NCBI GenBank assembly: GCA_016718385.1 | Contig: JADKDK010000001.1 | Coordinates: forward strand, 372,001-436,000 | Direction: 5' to 3' | Source of the DNA: Gammaproteobacteria bacterium | GTDB lineage: Bacteria > Pseudomonadota > Gammaproteobacteria > Pseudomonadales > UBA5518 | DNA: 64,000 nucleotides | Part shown: positions 8,597 to 19,200 of the stretch, piece by piece | Position numbering within the stretch: the first letter of the stretch is position 1 | Layout: the number at the start of each line of letters is the position of its first letter | Notes under the pieces: generated by a model | The model's input: only the letters and a program-made list of their open reading frames with translations | Told to the model about the DNA's origin: nothing | The model's database searches: none | Program-made: the position numbers and the translations under genes

Positions 8597-10113
8597 GCGG
8601 CTATCCGCTCTGGTTCGACGAGTTGCTCGACAACGTTCCACGGCAACAGCGCGTCGATACGGTTGATCGGGTGCTCGGCAATGCGTGCCAGCACATGGCG
8701 CAGATACGCCTCGGGGTCGAGACCATTGAGCTTCGCCGTGCCCAGCAGCGTGTACATCGCAGCCGCACGATCGCCGCCCGGGTCCGAGCCGGCAAAGAGG
8801 TAGTTCTTGCGCCCGAGAGCCACCGGGCGCAATGCCCGCTCGGCGGCGTTGTTGTCGATCTCGAGCCGACCGTCGTCGCAGTATCGCGTCAACGCCGGCC
8901 AGCGCCCCAAGGCGTAACGCACCGCCTCGGCGAGCCCGGATTTGCGCGACACTTGTTCGAGGCTGTGCTCCAGCCACTCGCGCAAGGCGCCGAGCAGCGG
9001 TGCGGCACGTGCCTGACGGACCGCGCGACGCTGATCGGGTGGGCGACCACGGATCTCGGCCTCGATCGCATACAACGCGCTGATGTGGGTCAGCGCGGTC
9101 GCGGCCAACGGACTGCCCTGCGCCTGGTGTACCTCGTAGAGCTTGCGCCGCGCATGCGCCCAGCACGCGGACTCGGTGATCTCCTGGCTCAGGAACAACT
9201 GGCCGAACCCGGCGTAGCCGTCGGCGTGCAGCGTGCCGCGGAAGGTCTTCAGGTGTTGCTGCGGATGCACGCCCTTGCGATCCGGCGAATACGCGAACCA
9301 CACCGCCGGTGCTGCCTCGCCTCGTGCCGGGCGCTCATCGCGCACGTACGTCCAGAGTCGTGCCGTCTTCGTGCGGCCGCGGCCGGGCTCGAGCACCGGC
9401 ACCGGCGTGTCATCGGCGTGCAGCGTCGCACCCGCGAGCACGTGGCGCCGGATCGCCTCCACCAGTGGTTGCAGCAGCGCCGCGCTCTCGCCCACCCAGC
9501 CGGCCAGTGTCGAGCGTGGCAGATCGACTTCCTCGCGCGCGTAGATCGCGCTCTGACGATAGAGCGGCAGATGGTCGCAGTACTTCGAGACCAGCACATG
9601 CGCCAGCAGACCCGGCCCGGCCATGCCGCGCGCGATCGGGCGCTGCGGGGCAGCGGCCTGCACGATCGTGTCGCAGCGACCACAGGCCAGCTTCGGACGC
9701 ACATGGCGGATGACCTTGAAGCGCGCCGGCACGTACTCGAGCATCTCGGCGACGTCTTCCCCGATCTGGCGCAGGCGACCACCGCAGTCCGGGCAGCAGC
9801 TGTCAGTGCCGGTGTGTACCAGCGTCTCGCGCGGCAGGTGGACGGGAAGCGGTTTGCGTACCGGCTTTCGACGCTCGGAGCGCGGCGCCTCCAGACTCGG
9901 CAAGGCAGGCGCTGTGCCCGCACTCGATGGCGCGTCGGCCAGCAGGTTCAATTGATCGATACTGACGTCGAGGCGCTCCGCGCGTCGACCGAATTGCAGG
10001 CGCTGGAGCTTGGCAACGACCAGCTTCAGGTGCTCGATCTCGCTGCGCTGCGAGGCAATGACCGCCTTGAGCGTGGCGGTGTCATCGGCGTGGTTTTCAG
10101 CAGCGCGCGTCAT
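8593..10113 (-). CDS. tnpC: IS66 transposase TnpC
   Basis: The 506-residue main transposase of IS66. It has an N-terminal leucine-rich coiled segment (about 10-60), a zinc-binding motif with Cys107, Cys110, Cys144 and Cys147, and an RNase H-like catalytic domain with the acidic triad at Asp234 (LHADDTPV), Asp298 (LHADGYAGF) and Glu425 (NNAAERALRP). The C-terminal IS66 tail (LNGLDPEAYLRHVLARI) is also present. The reading frame is undisturbed. Confidence 0.95.
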   Translation of the reverse strand: MTRAAENHADDTATLKAVIASQRSEIEHLKLVVAKLQRLQFGRRAERLDVSIDQLNLLADAPSSAGTAPALPSLEAPRSERRKPVRKPLPVHLPRETLVHTGTDSCCPDCGGRLRQIGEDVAEMLEYVPARFKVIRHVRPKLACGRCDTIVQAAAPQRPIARGMAGPGLLAHVLVSKYCDHLPLYRQSAIYAREEVDLPRSTLAGWVGESAALLQPLVEAIRRHVLAGATLHADDTPVPVLEPGRGRTKTARLWTYVRDERPARGEAAPAVWFAYSPDRKGVHPQQHLKTFRGTLHADGYAGFGQLFLSQEITESACWAHARRKLYEVHQAQGSPLAATALTHISALYAIEAEIRGRPPDQRRAVRQARAAPLLGALREWLEHSLEQVSRKSGLAEAVRYALGRWPALTRYCDDGRLEIDNNAAERALRPVALGRKNYLFAGSDPGGDRAAAMYTLLGTAKLNGLDPEAYLRHVLARIAEHPINRIDALLPWNVVEQLVEPERIAA

Positions 10114-10165
10114 GCGGGCATTTTAATCAATGCGCGCAGAACTCGCGGCAAAAGGCGTGGTGAAT

Positions 10166-10511
10166 TTACACGGCGAGCGTCGGTGCGGTGCGCACCGGTC
10201 GGCGCCAATCGATGCCTTCGAGCAACATCGAGAGCTGCGCCGGCGAGAGCGCGACCTTGCCTTCGCGGGTCTGCGGCCAGACGAAGTGGCCACGCTCCAG
10301 CCGCTTGGCGAACAAGCACATCCCGTCACCGTCCCACCACAGCACCTTGAGGCGATCACCGCGGCGACCGCGGAAGACAAACAGCTGTCCGGAGAACGGA
10401 TCCGCGAGTAGCTGTGTCTGCACCCAGGGCAGCCAGGCCATCGAAGCCGCGGCGCATATCCGTCGCGCCGGCGGCCAGCCAGACGCGCGTACCCGCCGGC
10501 AGCGCGATCAT
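10166..10511 (-). pseudogene. tnpB: IS66 accessory protein TnpB, frameshifted
   Basis: The start, at 10511, gives MIALPAGTRVWLAAGATDMRR in one frame, and the rest (TQLLADPFSGQLFVFRGRR, LLEGIDWRRP) continues in another. One extra base in the CCC run at 10423-10425 explains the break. The ATG overlaps the tnpA stop (ATGA at 10508-10511), as is normal in IS66. With the base removed the protein has the usual length of about 115 residues. Confidence 0.85.
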
Positions 10512-10905
10512 CGCAGCAGTTGCTCCAGCACGAGGCGCAGCGTCATGGCGTCTGCGCGCCCCTGCACGCGCAGGCGTCCGTGACGGGATTCGATCACCAG
10601 CACACCGTCACCCGTTTGCGCACGCGCAGTCGGTTCGCCATCCGCCGTCTCGGCGAGCGGTGCAGACATGATCTCCACCGGCAGCAGGGCCGGGGATCCC
10701 GACTCACCGAGCAGGCCATCCTGGTAAGCGCGGCGCCACCCGAACACCGGTTGGTGTTCAGGTCGTGCTCGCGTGCAATGCGGGCAACCGATGCGCCCGG
10801 CTGCAGGGCCAGTTCGACCACCGCGCGCTTGAACGCGAGGCTGTGGCGGCGGTAAGGACCCCGGACACTGCCAGGGCGAATCGCATTGAGTGGGTTTGTG
10901 TCCAT
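10508..10905 (-). pseudogene. tnpA: IS66 protein TnpA (helix-turn-helix), frameshifted
   Basis: The first part, RRHSLAFKRAVVELALQPG and ASVARIAREHDLNTN, is the helix-turn-helix of IS66 TnpA. The second part, VFGWRRAYQDGLLGESGS and ALLPVEI, is in another frame. One base is missing near 10745-10755. With it restored the protein would have the usual size of about 132 residues. Read as a real mutation the IS could move only with help from another copy. Confidence 0.85.
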
Positions 10906-10987
10906 GAACTGCTTGTGGACACAAATGGGTTGTGCCCTCTCCGGGGCAGTATCGTCGCGCCGCGCTACCGTGTCGTCGAGACGGTGT

Positions 10988-13900
10988 TCACCGGACGCTT
11001 ACGTTCGGTTTACCTGAAATGCCGAGCCTCTGAAAAACCTCCGAAGTTTCAAGTGTACGCAATTCAGCCATTAGCGAATTCGCAACTACTGCCAATGCAT
11101 GAATGTCCGAGACCTTGAGTCCAACCACCTCGCCTTGAATCGGATTGTCATCCGTCGTGTTGTTGTTTCTGTTTGCTTCGTCCACAGCTGCTTGCCAATC
11201 AGCTTCAGTCCAGCTCGCAAAGCCAAACGGATCTTCTCCCGAAAATGGGAATGGCTCACCTGGGATGAAGATTATGATCTGCGGAGCGGCATATCTCGAA
11301 AACAGTACTCCCATGTGCCAGTTGAATACATCCCATGAGAAGTCGCACCCAGGAATAGCAATTTCACATCCCTCATACCCGCTCGGATCGACGAATCGCA
11401 GCGGATTGTTCATCACGTACGCATATCTGTTGTAGTCTTGCGCATTCTCCGGTGATTGCGTGATCGGATCCGGTGACAGCATTCGTCCGAGGCTCGGATC
11501 ATACACGCGCCCGTTCATGTGAATGAGTCCGACGTCGTCGAGATGCTCGTGACCGGTATAGCCGCGGATCTCGTTCGCCGCGACGCTCGTCGCCTGCCAG
11601 GTCGTGGCACTGCGTCGTTTGCCGTGACTGTCGTAGCTCAGCCGCTCCAGCACTGTGCCCGTGCTGTCCGTGATCGTCGTGATCGAACCCAGGTGATCGC
11701 GGTGCAGGTACTTGGTCACGTCGGCACCCAGGCTCTGATCCACCACGATCGCGACCGCCTTGCCGTTCACCTTGACGTAGTGGCGGTAGGTGGTGAGACC
11801 GCTCTCGGTGATCTTCTCGAACACATCGCCCACGTAGTGCGTGGTCTGCGTCGTGCCGGCCGTGCGCACCTTCTTGTACCGCTGGCGGTCGGTGCCGCTC
11901 TGGAACGTATACGTGATCCCCGCTTTCGATACCTGGCTCAGCTGGTTGTAGGTCGTCCAGCCGAGCGTGCGGCCACCGCCGCCCGTCATGTTGCCATTGG
12001 CATCGTAGGTGTACGTGACCGTCTGGTTCGTCGTGGTGGTCAGCGTCGTCAGCGCATGGAGCCCCGCACCGTTCTCGCCGTAGGCGTAGCTGCCGAGGTC
12101 GGATTTGCTGAGCAGGTTCCCGAGGAGATCGTAGCTCATGCCCGTGGGAGCGTTCGTGCCCACCTGCGCCTCGGTGAGCCGGTCCAGGCCGTCGTACGTG
12201 AACGACTCCGAGAGACTCTGCTGGACGTCGCTCCGGCTGGCGATGTTGCCGACCGCGTCATACGTGTAGGCGAACTGCTGCAGGGTCGTGGCGCCGATCG
12301 CCGAGGACTGCCCGGTCAGGCGACTGCTGTTCGCGGAGTACGCATAATCGTTCAGGCTGTCGTCACCCAGCCAGTCCTGCAGCAACCGCCCGCGCGCGTC
12401 CTGCTCGGCCACCTGGTAGTAGAGCGCGTTGCCGGGGCCTGTCACCTGCTCGAGGTAGCCACGGACATTGTAGAAGTAGCCGACGGTGAGTCCGTTCGGG
12501 TAGGCCTGGCTCGCGGGGTAGGTGAGCGTCTCCAGGCGACCGGCGGCGTCGTAGCTCTGGGACAACGTGTAGCTCTGGCCGTCGATCGTCGTGGTGATCG
12601 CGGTGGGCTTGCCGTAGGCGCCGGCGTCGTAGGTGTACGAGCGGCTGAAGCCTCCGACGGATTCGCTCACCAGCCGTCCCACGGTGAGCCCGGTGCCGGT
12701 GTCATAGGTCCAGGTGGCGGTGCCTTCGGGTTCACTCCGCGAGGTCAGCCGCCCGAGCAGGTCGTAGCTCATGGTCTGGCTCTGGGAGGCCGCCGCGAGC
12801 ACCGGGTTCGTGAGGCTGGTCATCTGCCCGAGCGCATCGTAGGTGAAGCTGTACAGCCCGCGGTCGGGGTCGTCCTCGCTCAGCGGGCGGCCGAGCCGGT
12901 CCCAGGCGTAGTCGACGCTGTTCTGCGCCGCGGTCCCGACGCCGTGCGTGGCCCCGGTCCGCTGCCCGAGCGCGTTGTACTGGAAGGTACTGGTATTGCC
13001 CTCGGCGTCGCTCGCTTCGATCACCTGCCCGAGCGCGTTGGCCACCTGCGTCGTCTGGCGGGCATCGGCGTCGGTGACCGTCACCGTGAAGCCGTCGTAG
13101 GCGGTCGTCGTGGACTGCGTGCCGTCGGCGGCGGTAAAGCCCACCACGCGGTTGAAGGCATCGTAGGCACGGGTGCTCCAGACGATCGGGTCGCCGGTGA
13201 AGTAGGGTTCGGAACTCCGGTAGGCCCGTCCCGAACTGTCGTATTGGGTATCGACCTGCACGAAGCGGCCATCGAAGCCCTTCGTCCGCTGGCGCACCTC
13301 GCGGCCCAGCAGGTCGCTGAAGACGCGCGCCGCCGTGGTGCCGGTGGCATAGGTCTCCACATACGCTCTGGCGCTGCCGTTCGTGCCGCTGGTGTCGCGG
13401 TGGAACTCGAACACGGTGTCGGAACCGTCCGGGCGGTTCTCCTGCGTGACACGCCCGAAACCGTCGAGTACCCAACTGGTAGTGAGCCCGTTGGGATCCG
13501 TGGCGCTGGTCTTCACTCCGAAGCGCGTGTCGAAGCTCACACTGCTCATGTGACCCAGCGCATTAGACAGCGTGGCCGGGAACCGGCCGTTGGCCGTATA
13601 GGTCGCCGTGGTGCTGCGGGTCGCGATGCCGGGACCCGTCACCGTCTCGGTCAGGCGGTTGCCGAACGCATCGAGGGTGTAGGTGCTCGCGAGCTCGTAG
13701 GGCGCGCCCTTGCCCGGCTCGCGCGTGACGCCGACCAGCGCGCCCGTGCCTGCGGCGTACGTGAACGCGGTGCTGAGGTCATCGGTCGAGCTCGTGACGC
13801 CGTTCCGGTAATGCGTCACCAACCGCTGATCCAGCTGGCCGATACGCCAGTTGGTGGCATTGTTGGTGAACGTGTTGGTGGTGACCGTCTGCCACGTCGT

Positions 13901-14325
13901 GCCGGTCTCCGCGTCGTCCAGCAAGGCCGTCTCCGTCACCAGATTGCCGTACGCATCGCACTGGGAGCTCTGGGTGCTGGTCGCAAGCAGACGTCCGTCG
14001 AGCGGGTCGTAGCGATAGCCGACGGTCTCGTCGAGGTGCGGGAACACGGTGCCCGCGGCCGTGCCGTTATCCTGGTGGTACTGCCGCGTCGTGCGCGCCA
14101 GCAGGCGGTTCGTGCTGGTCTGCCGCGTCTCATCCGCATCGGCCAGCCCGATAAACGGAAAAGTCTGCCGGTAGGTCGTAATCGCGGTGGTGTCCTGGTC
14201 CTCGTCGATCGACGTGACCGACGCAAAACCCAGATCCCCGCGCCCGCCGAGTTCGCGCTTGAGGCCCGCGTAGTGGTACTGCGAGACGAACTGCCCACCG
14301 ATGCCGTCGCTGCGGCTGACCTGGC
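10988..14325 (-). pseudogene. Orphan RHS protein 1: RHS core and start of the toxin tip, no N-terminus
   Basis: This is a truncated YD-repeat (RHS) toxin gene. The core has dozens of YD repeats that would form the hollow RHS cocoon, then the RHS-associated core end (GLIHMNGRVYDPSLGRMLSPD, RYAYVMNNPLRFVDPSGY). Past DPSGY near 11383 the sequence is unique and forms the variable tip. The signal peptide and SpvB part found in RHS2 are missing. Homology starts abruptly at about 14325 where a tRNA-Arg 3' fragment begins. The frame is open up to 14377, but those codons are translated tRNA and have no proper start. At the other end IS66 interrupts the tip. About 2.9 kb (11380-14325) repeats 16905-19857 at high identity. 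Confidence 0.88.
11003..11010. repeat. IS66 target-site duplication, right copy
   Basis: GTTCGGTT, identical to 8309-8316, follows the right terminal repeat directly. Confidence 0.95.
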
Positions 14326-14369
14326 TACGAACTAGGGGGTCGGGAGTTCGAATCTCTCCGGGCGCGCCA
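14320..14369 (+). pseudogene. 3' fragment of a tRNA-Arg(ACG)-like gene
   Basis: The fragment has an anticodon arm CCTGG-CTACGAA-CTAGG (14320-14336, anticodon ACG), a variable loop, a T arm GGGAG-TTCGAAT-CTCTC (14342-14358) and an acceptor 3' strand with encoded CCA (14359-14369). The D arm and 5' acceptor strand are absent; RHS sequence is there instead. Such 3' ends are typical of att scars left by tRNA-targeting integrases. Read on the other strand it produces the well-known false peptide APGEIRTPDPLVRSQ. Confidence 0.8.
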
Positions 14370-14812
14370 CTTACCAAGCCTTCCAGCGATAGCGACTACT
14401 AACAGAATCCACCGGGCTAGCAAATGGCTAGCACAGGAGCGGATCCTTTAGCCGGTCGCTTTTCGCGTTCTTGAAAGCCGAAATTTCCTACGGACACGCC
14501 CACGCCCGCCCGGTAGCGTTCGCCCATCACAGGTAGTGCGCCATGACCCTATCGCCTTAGCTATCCGAAACTCTCGCCATGCTTTCGGAAGGGCACAAAG
14601 CCGTTGCGGAATGACCGCTTTCGGCTTGCGTGCGCTACGTGCAAGCCTTAGTCGTGCCTTTCGGACACCTGCTATCCGGACGCTAGCGCGTCCCCTCGGA
14701 GGATAAACAAGGGGCTACGGGATCAGGGACGGTTTGCGCCGCCGGCGTCCGTGAACTCCTTCAGACGTCGCGCCAGACAAATGAAGGCAATGTAAGGGAA
14801 GCACAAATTACC
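14370..14812. other. Gap after the tRNA fragment, no gene seen
   Basis: About 440 bases without a supportable gene. It contains a CTAGC/GCTAG inverted repeat around 14417-14431 and scattered GCTATCCG-like and CCGGTAGCG words, one of which recurs near 15690. It could be the remains of an integrase or att region that once followed the tRNA, but nothing is recognisable. Confidence 0.4.
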
Positions 14813-14849
14813 TTGACCTTTCGCGCTCAATCACCGATAAAATATATCG
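14813..14849 (+). promoter_or_regulatory. Promoter and candidate operator of the DUF4258/XRE pair
   Basis: TTGACC (14813-14818) and GATAAA (14836-14841) are 17 bp apart, a good sigma70-type promoter. A perfect interrupted palindrome CGATA-N5-TATCG (14835-14849) covers the -10 box. In toxin-antitoxin pairs the antitoxin often binds such a site and represses its own promoter. Confidence 0.5.
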
Positions 14850-14871
14850 CGTGAGGAGAAACTCTCTGATC

Positions 14872-15180
14872 ATGACTACCAACGTGATACCCCTCGAGAC
14901 GCGACCAGAGGCGTTTGCTGCTAGGGCGAGGAGCATTGCCCAAGATAGCTCCAAGGTTCTGCTGAACCAGGCAATGGCGAACAATCCTGACGGGGTCACG
15001 CTGGGCCAGATCTGGCACGTAATCGAGAGAGGGACTTTCAGTTTTGGGCCGGTGCTCAACGAGCACCGACACGTTTACGCGGAGATGCGTGCTATCACGG
15101 CAGGCGACGAGGTATATGTCGCGCTCGTGATGGAGCGAGGCGAAATATTGCGCATCCTGCATGCGGAAAAGGGAGGGTGA
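14872..15180 (+). CDS. Small DUF4258-like protein, possible toxin of a TA pair
   Basis: A protein of about 102 residues. The C-terminal half (GQIWHVIERGTFSFGP, HVYAEMRAITAGDEVYVALVM) resembles the DUF4258 fold, a small domain related to RelE-like toxins. The match is by eye only. A GTG at 14851 in the same frame is possible, but GAGGAG at 14853-14858 fits better as a ribosome site for the ATG at 14872. The next gene, an XRE regulator, follows after two bases. The pair is inside the island, between the two RHS modules, on the opposite strand. Confidence 0.65.
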   Translation: MTTNVIPLETRPEAFAARARSIAQDSSKVLLNQAMANNPDGVTLGQIWHVIERGTFSFGPVLNEHRHVYAEMRAITAGDEVYVALVMERGEILRILHAEKGG

Positions 15181-15182
15181 CC

Positions 15183-15629
15183 ATGTACCACTACACGATG
15201 TGTGGTCTGCCGAACGTATGGCTCGAAAACGGCTTCCAGGTGCACCGAAGCAAAGCCTACGGAGAGTCAGTTTCGATTCATGACGTTAAGGGCTTGCATC
15301 GAGCTATCGGCCTAGATATTGCTCGCGTTCCACGCGCGCTGCATCGTGACGAAATCCGGTTCCTCCGGATTGAGCTCGATATGTCGCAGCGCGCACTCGC
15401 TGACGTGCTCGGCGTGAAGGAAATCACGGTGCGGAAGTGGGAAACGACCGACGCGAAGATTAGCGGTCCCGCTGATCGGCTGCTCCGCATTTTGTACCTA
15501 TCTGCAGTCGACGGTGATGGCGCTGTGAAGCAGTTGATTGACGAGTTCAATGCCATGGATCGACGCGAGCACGAAGAGAGCATCCGCCGATTCCGAGACG
15601 AGGACGGCTGGCGCAAGAAAATTGCGTGA
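15183..15629 (+). CDS. XRE-family regulator, possible antitoxin
   Basis: A 148-residue protein with an N-terminal YHYTMCGLPNVWLENGF region, then GESVSIHDVKGLHRAIG, and a helix-turn-helix at about 65-95 (LDMSQRALADVLGVKEITVRKWE). This architecture is known from antitoxin-like regulators paired with small DUF4258 proteins. GGGAGG lies just upstream of the ATG and overlaps the end of the previous gene, so translation is coupled. It probably binds the palindrome over the promoter. I infer the antitoxin role. Confidence 0.75.
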   Translation: MYHYTMCGLPNVWLENGFQVHRSKAYGESVSIHDVKGLHRAIGLDIARVPRALHRDEIRFLRIELDMSQRALADVLGVKEITVRKWETTDAKISGPADRLLRILYLSAVDGDGAVKQLIDEFNAMDRREHEESIRRFRDEDGWRKKIA

Positions 15630-15844
15630 CACGTTACGCTGGCGCCGGGAAAGGCTCCGAAAGGTACTGCAGACACCCGCCACGGTGGCCCGGTAGCGTC
15701 ATCCTGTAGGCGCACACCCGGACGCTCTTCGTAACGTGCTCTAACGCCAACCGCACCGCCGAGGTCATTTTATGATGACTACCAAGAAGGCACTGGAGGG
15801 GATGTGGGCGGCGCACTTACGCGCGACTAACTGCCAAAAAGTTA

Positions 15845-16225
15845 CTAGTCGCCCAAGGTTGCAACGATTCTTCTGATCATTTCTTCCGTGACTTCCCCGT
15901 TCACTTCGGGATCAGTCATCACATCAACAGAATCCCTAATAGAATCTTCCAGAAATACTACCGAATTCGACATAAGTAGAGCGTCGCATATATAGGACAG
16001 AACCCAGCGATCGATTTGTCCCTCAAGAAACGCCCCACATAACACTTTCAGCTCTGCGTCACCGAAGCGAAGGCCAATCGAGTCTTCAACCAAGATCACG
16101 CTCATCACACTGCCTTTCTTCAGGCTTGCCTCTCTAAATGCAACCACTTCGCCCTGGATAAGACGCGATAACTCACGAGCCTCCAGTGCTCCGCAGAGGA
16201 AATTCCGAAGATCAGAAAGCTTCAT
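15845..16225 (-). CDS. Candidate immunity protein for RHS protein 2
   Basis: A 126-residue cytoplasmic protein without signal peptide, acidic, that I do not recognise (starts MKLSDLRNFLCGALEAREL). The ATG is two bases after the stop of RHS2, the standard position of an RHS immunity gene. A cytoplasmic immunity protein fits a tip that acts inside cells, such as a nuclease. The region has lower GC than the flanks, as tip/immunity DNA often does. Function is inferred only from context. Confidence 0.65.
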   Translation of the reverse strand: MKLSDLRNFLCGALEARELSRLIQGEVVAFREASLKKGSVMSVILVEDSIGLRFGDAELKVLCGAFLEGQIDRWVLSYICDALLMSNSVVFLEDSIRDSVDVMTDPEVNGEVTEEMIRRIVATLGD

Positions 16226-16227
16226 AC

Positions 16228-19200
16228 TTAATCCTCCCGCGGGCGACCTTCAGGCCCACCTCTCAAGGCTTTTCTATGTTGCCAATTACCGGCCTGATCA
16301 TACGAGTCCTTGTATGTCCGAATAACTTTTCCATCTTCATTTTTATACCTAACGTACTCAGCTCGGCTCTGACCTGAGCCTTTGCCAGGTCGCACTTCAG
16401 TGGTCTTGGTGAACTTCTTCCCAATTTTCTCGACGGTCTTGGATTTCTCAACTTTTGATAGCTTCCCGGCGCTTTTTGCAACTCTCGCCGCTTTGACCAT
16501 GACCGCGCCGACCACACTAATGTCCGGCCCTGGCAAAATCGGCGTATCCAGAAAATCAATTACGATAAGCCCCCATCCGACCCACTCTATCCATTCTAAA
16601 GAATCCTCCTGAACATCACTATTCGCCTGCTGACCCACCACGACTATTTCTTCCACATTCTCATCGGGAGTACTTTCCTCGCTCGGATTCGCGTCCTCCT
16701 TATCAGCATTGATCTGATCAAGCGATGGCAAAGCGGTCAAATCCAAGCTTGGGATCAGGAGATTGGCGTAGATTGGCGAGCCGCCCGTACCAAATGTGAC
16801 GGACAGTCCTGACAGCGAACCACTGGAGAACCCGCTCATCTGGCCAGTTACGATGATCACCTCGACGCCGCCCGCGAAGCTGGTATCTTCAACGCTTGAA
16901 AGCGTTGCGTAGCCACTCGGATCCACCAACCGCATCGGATTATTCATCACATACGCATACCGGTTGTAGTTCTGCGCGTTCTCCGGTGATTGGGTCACCG
17001 GGTCCGGCGAGAGCATCCGTCCGAGGCTCGGGTCGTACACCCGTCCGTTCATGTGGATCAGACCCACATCGTCGAGGTGCTCGTGGCCGGTGTAACCGCG
17101 GATCTCGGCGGCGGTGATGCTCGTCGCCTGCCAGGTCGTGGCGCTGCGTCGTTTGCCGTGACTGTCGTAGCTCAGCTTCTCCAGGACTGATCCCGCGCTG
17201 TCCGTGATCGTCGTGATCGAACCCAGGTGATCGCGGTGGAGATACTTGGTCACGTCCGCGCCTGAGGTCTGATCCACCACGATCGCCACCGCCTTGCCGC
17301 CCACCTTCACGTAGTGGCGGTAGGTGGTCAGGCCGCTGTCGGTGATCCTCTCGAACACATCGCCCACGTAGTGCGTAGTCTGCGTCGTGCCGGATGTGCG
17401 CACCTTCTTGTAGCGCTGGCGGTCGGTGCCGCTCTGGAACGTGTAGGTGATGCCCGCTTTCGACACCTGGCTCAACTGGTTGTAGGTCGTCCAGCCGAGC
17501 GTGCGGCCACCGCCGCCCGTCATGTTGCCGTTGGCGTCGTAGGTGTAAGTGACCGTCTGGTTGGCGGTGGTAGTCAACGTCGTCAGCGCGTGGAGCCCCG
17601 CGCTGTTCTCGCCGTAAGCGTAGCTGCCGAGGTCGGATTTGCTGAGCAGGTTCCCGAGCAGGTCGTAGCTCATCCCCGTGGGAGCATTCGTGCCCACCTG
17701 TGCCTCGGTCAGTCGGTCCAGGCCATCGTACGTAAACGACTCCGCCAGACTATGCTGGACGTCGCTGCGGCTGGCGATATTGCCGACGGCGTCATGCGTG
17801 TAGGCGAACTGTTGCAGGGTCGTGGCGCCGATGGCCGAGGACTGCCCGGTCAGGCGACTGCTGTTCGGAGCAAAGGCATAGTCGTTCAGACTGTCATCAC
17901 CCAGCCAGTCCTGCAGCAAGCGCCCGCGCGCGTCCTGCTCGGCCACCTGGTAGTAGAGCGCGTTGCCGGGGCCTGTCACCTGCTCGAGGTAACCGCGGAC
18001 GTTGTAGAAGTAACCGACCGCCAGTCCGCTCGGGTAGGCCTGGCTCGCGGGGTACGTGAGCGTCTCCAGGCGACCGGCGGCGTCGTAGCTCTGGGACAAC
18101 GTATAGCTCTGGCCGTCGATCGTCGTGGTGATCGCGCTGGGCTTGCCGTAGGCGCCGGCGTCATAGGTGTACGAGCGACTGAAGCCGCCGACGGATTCGC
18201 TCACCAGCCGTCCCACGGTGAGCCCGCTGCCGGTGTCGTAGGTCCAGCTGGCGGTGCCCTCGGGTTCGGTGCGACTGGTCAGGCGCCCGATCAGGTCGTA
18301 GCTCATGCTCTGGCTCTGGGAGGCCGCCGCGAGCACCGGGTTCGTAAGGCTGGTCATCTGCCCCAGCGCGTCGTAGGTGAAGCTGTACAGCCCGCGGTCG
18401 GGGTCGTCCTCGCTCAGCGGGCGGCCGAGCCGGTCCCAGGCATAGTCGACGCTGTTCTCTGCCGCGGTCCCGACGCCGTGCGAGGCGCCAGTCCGCTGGC
18501 CGAGCGCGTTGTACTGGAAGGTACTGGTATTGCCCTCGGCGTCGCTCGCCTCGATCACCTGCCCGAGCGCGTTGGCGACCTGCGTCGTCTGACGGGCATC
18601 GGCATCGGTGACCGTGACCGTGAAACCGTCGTAGGCGGTCGTCGTGGACTGCGTGCCGTCGGCGGCCGTAAATCCCACCACGCGGTTGAAGGCATCGTAG
18701 GCACGGGTGCTCCAGACGAGCGGGTCGCCGGTGAAGTAGGGTTCGGACGCCCGGTAGGCGCGCCCCCGACTGTCGTATTGGGTATCGACCTGCACGAAGC
18801 GGCCATCGAAGCCCTTCGTCCGCTGGCGCACCTCGCGGCCCAGCAGGTCGCTGAAGACGCGCGCCGCCGTGGTGCCAGTGGCATAGGTCTCCACATACGC
18901 TCTGGCGCTGCCGTTCGTGCCGCTGGTGTCGCGGTGGAACTCGAACACGGTGTCCGAACCGTTGGGACGGTTCTCCTGCGTGACGCGCCCGAAGCCGTCC
19001 AGTACCCAGGTGGTGCTGAGCCCGTTGGGGTCGGTGGCGGCCACCTTCACGCCAAAGCGCGTGTCGAAGCTCACACTGCTCATGTGACCCAGCGCATTAG
19101 ACAGCGTGGCCGGGAACCGGCCGTTGGCCGTATAGGTCGCCGTGGTGCTGCGGGTCGCGATGCCGGGGCCACTCACCGTCTCGCTCAGGCGATTGCCGAA

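Larger units (their letters stand above)
8317..11002 (-). mobile_element. IS66-family insertion sequence
   Basis: A 2686-bp element with terminal inverted repeats that start GTAAGCGTCCGGTGA (8317 onwards) and end with the inverse at 11002. The GTAAGCG tip is typical of IS66. The gene set is the standard tnpA-tnpB-tnpC, all on the minus strand, plus a small accessory gene. The element sits inside the toxin-tip coding part of RHS1 and has a perfect 8-bp target duplication, so the insertion is fairly recent. tnpA and tnpB each carry a one-base frameshift, while the tnpC transposase is intact. Confidence 0.95.

Noticed and set aside
11519..14335. Long plus-strand frame opposite the RHS1 core (938 codons), and its twin at 17314-19923
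   Set aside because: It mirrors the GC-rich YD-repeat gene and has Arg/Val/Gly-rich shadow composition. The minus-strand frame has clear RHS motifs.
14326..14377. Codons APGEIRTPDPLVRSQ as the start of RHS1
   Set aside because: They are the reverse translation of a tRNA-Arg 3' end and have only a TTG start without ribosome site.
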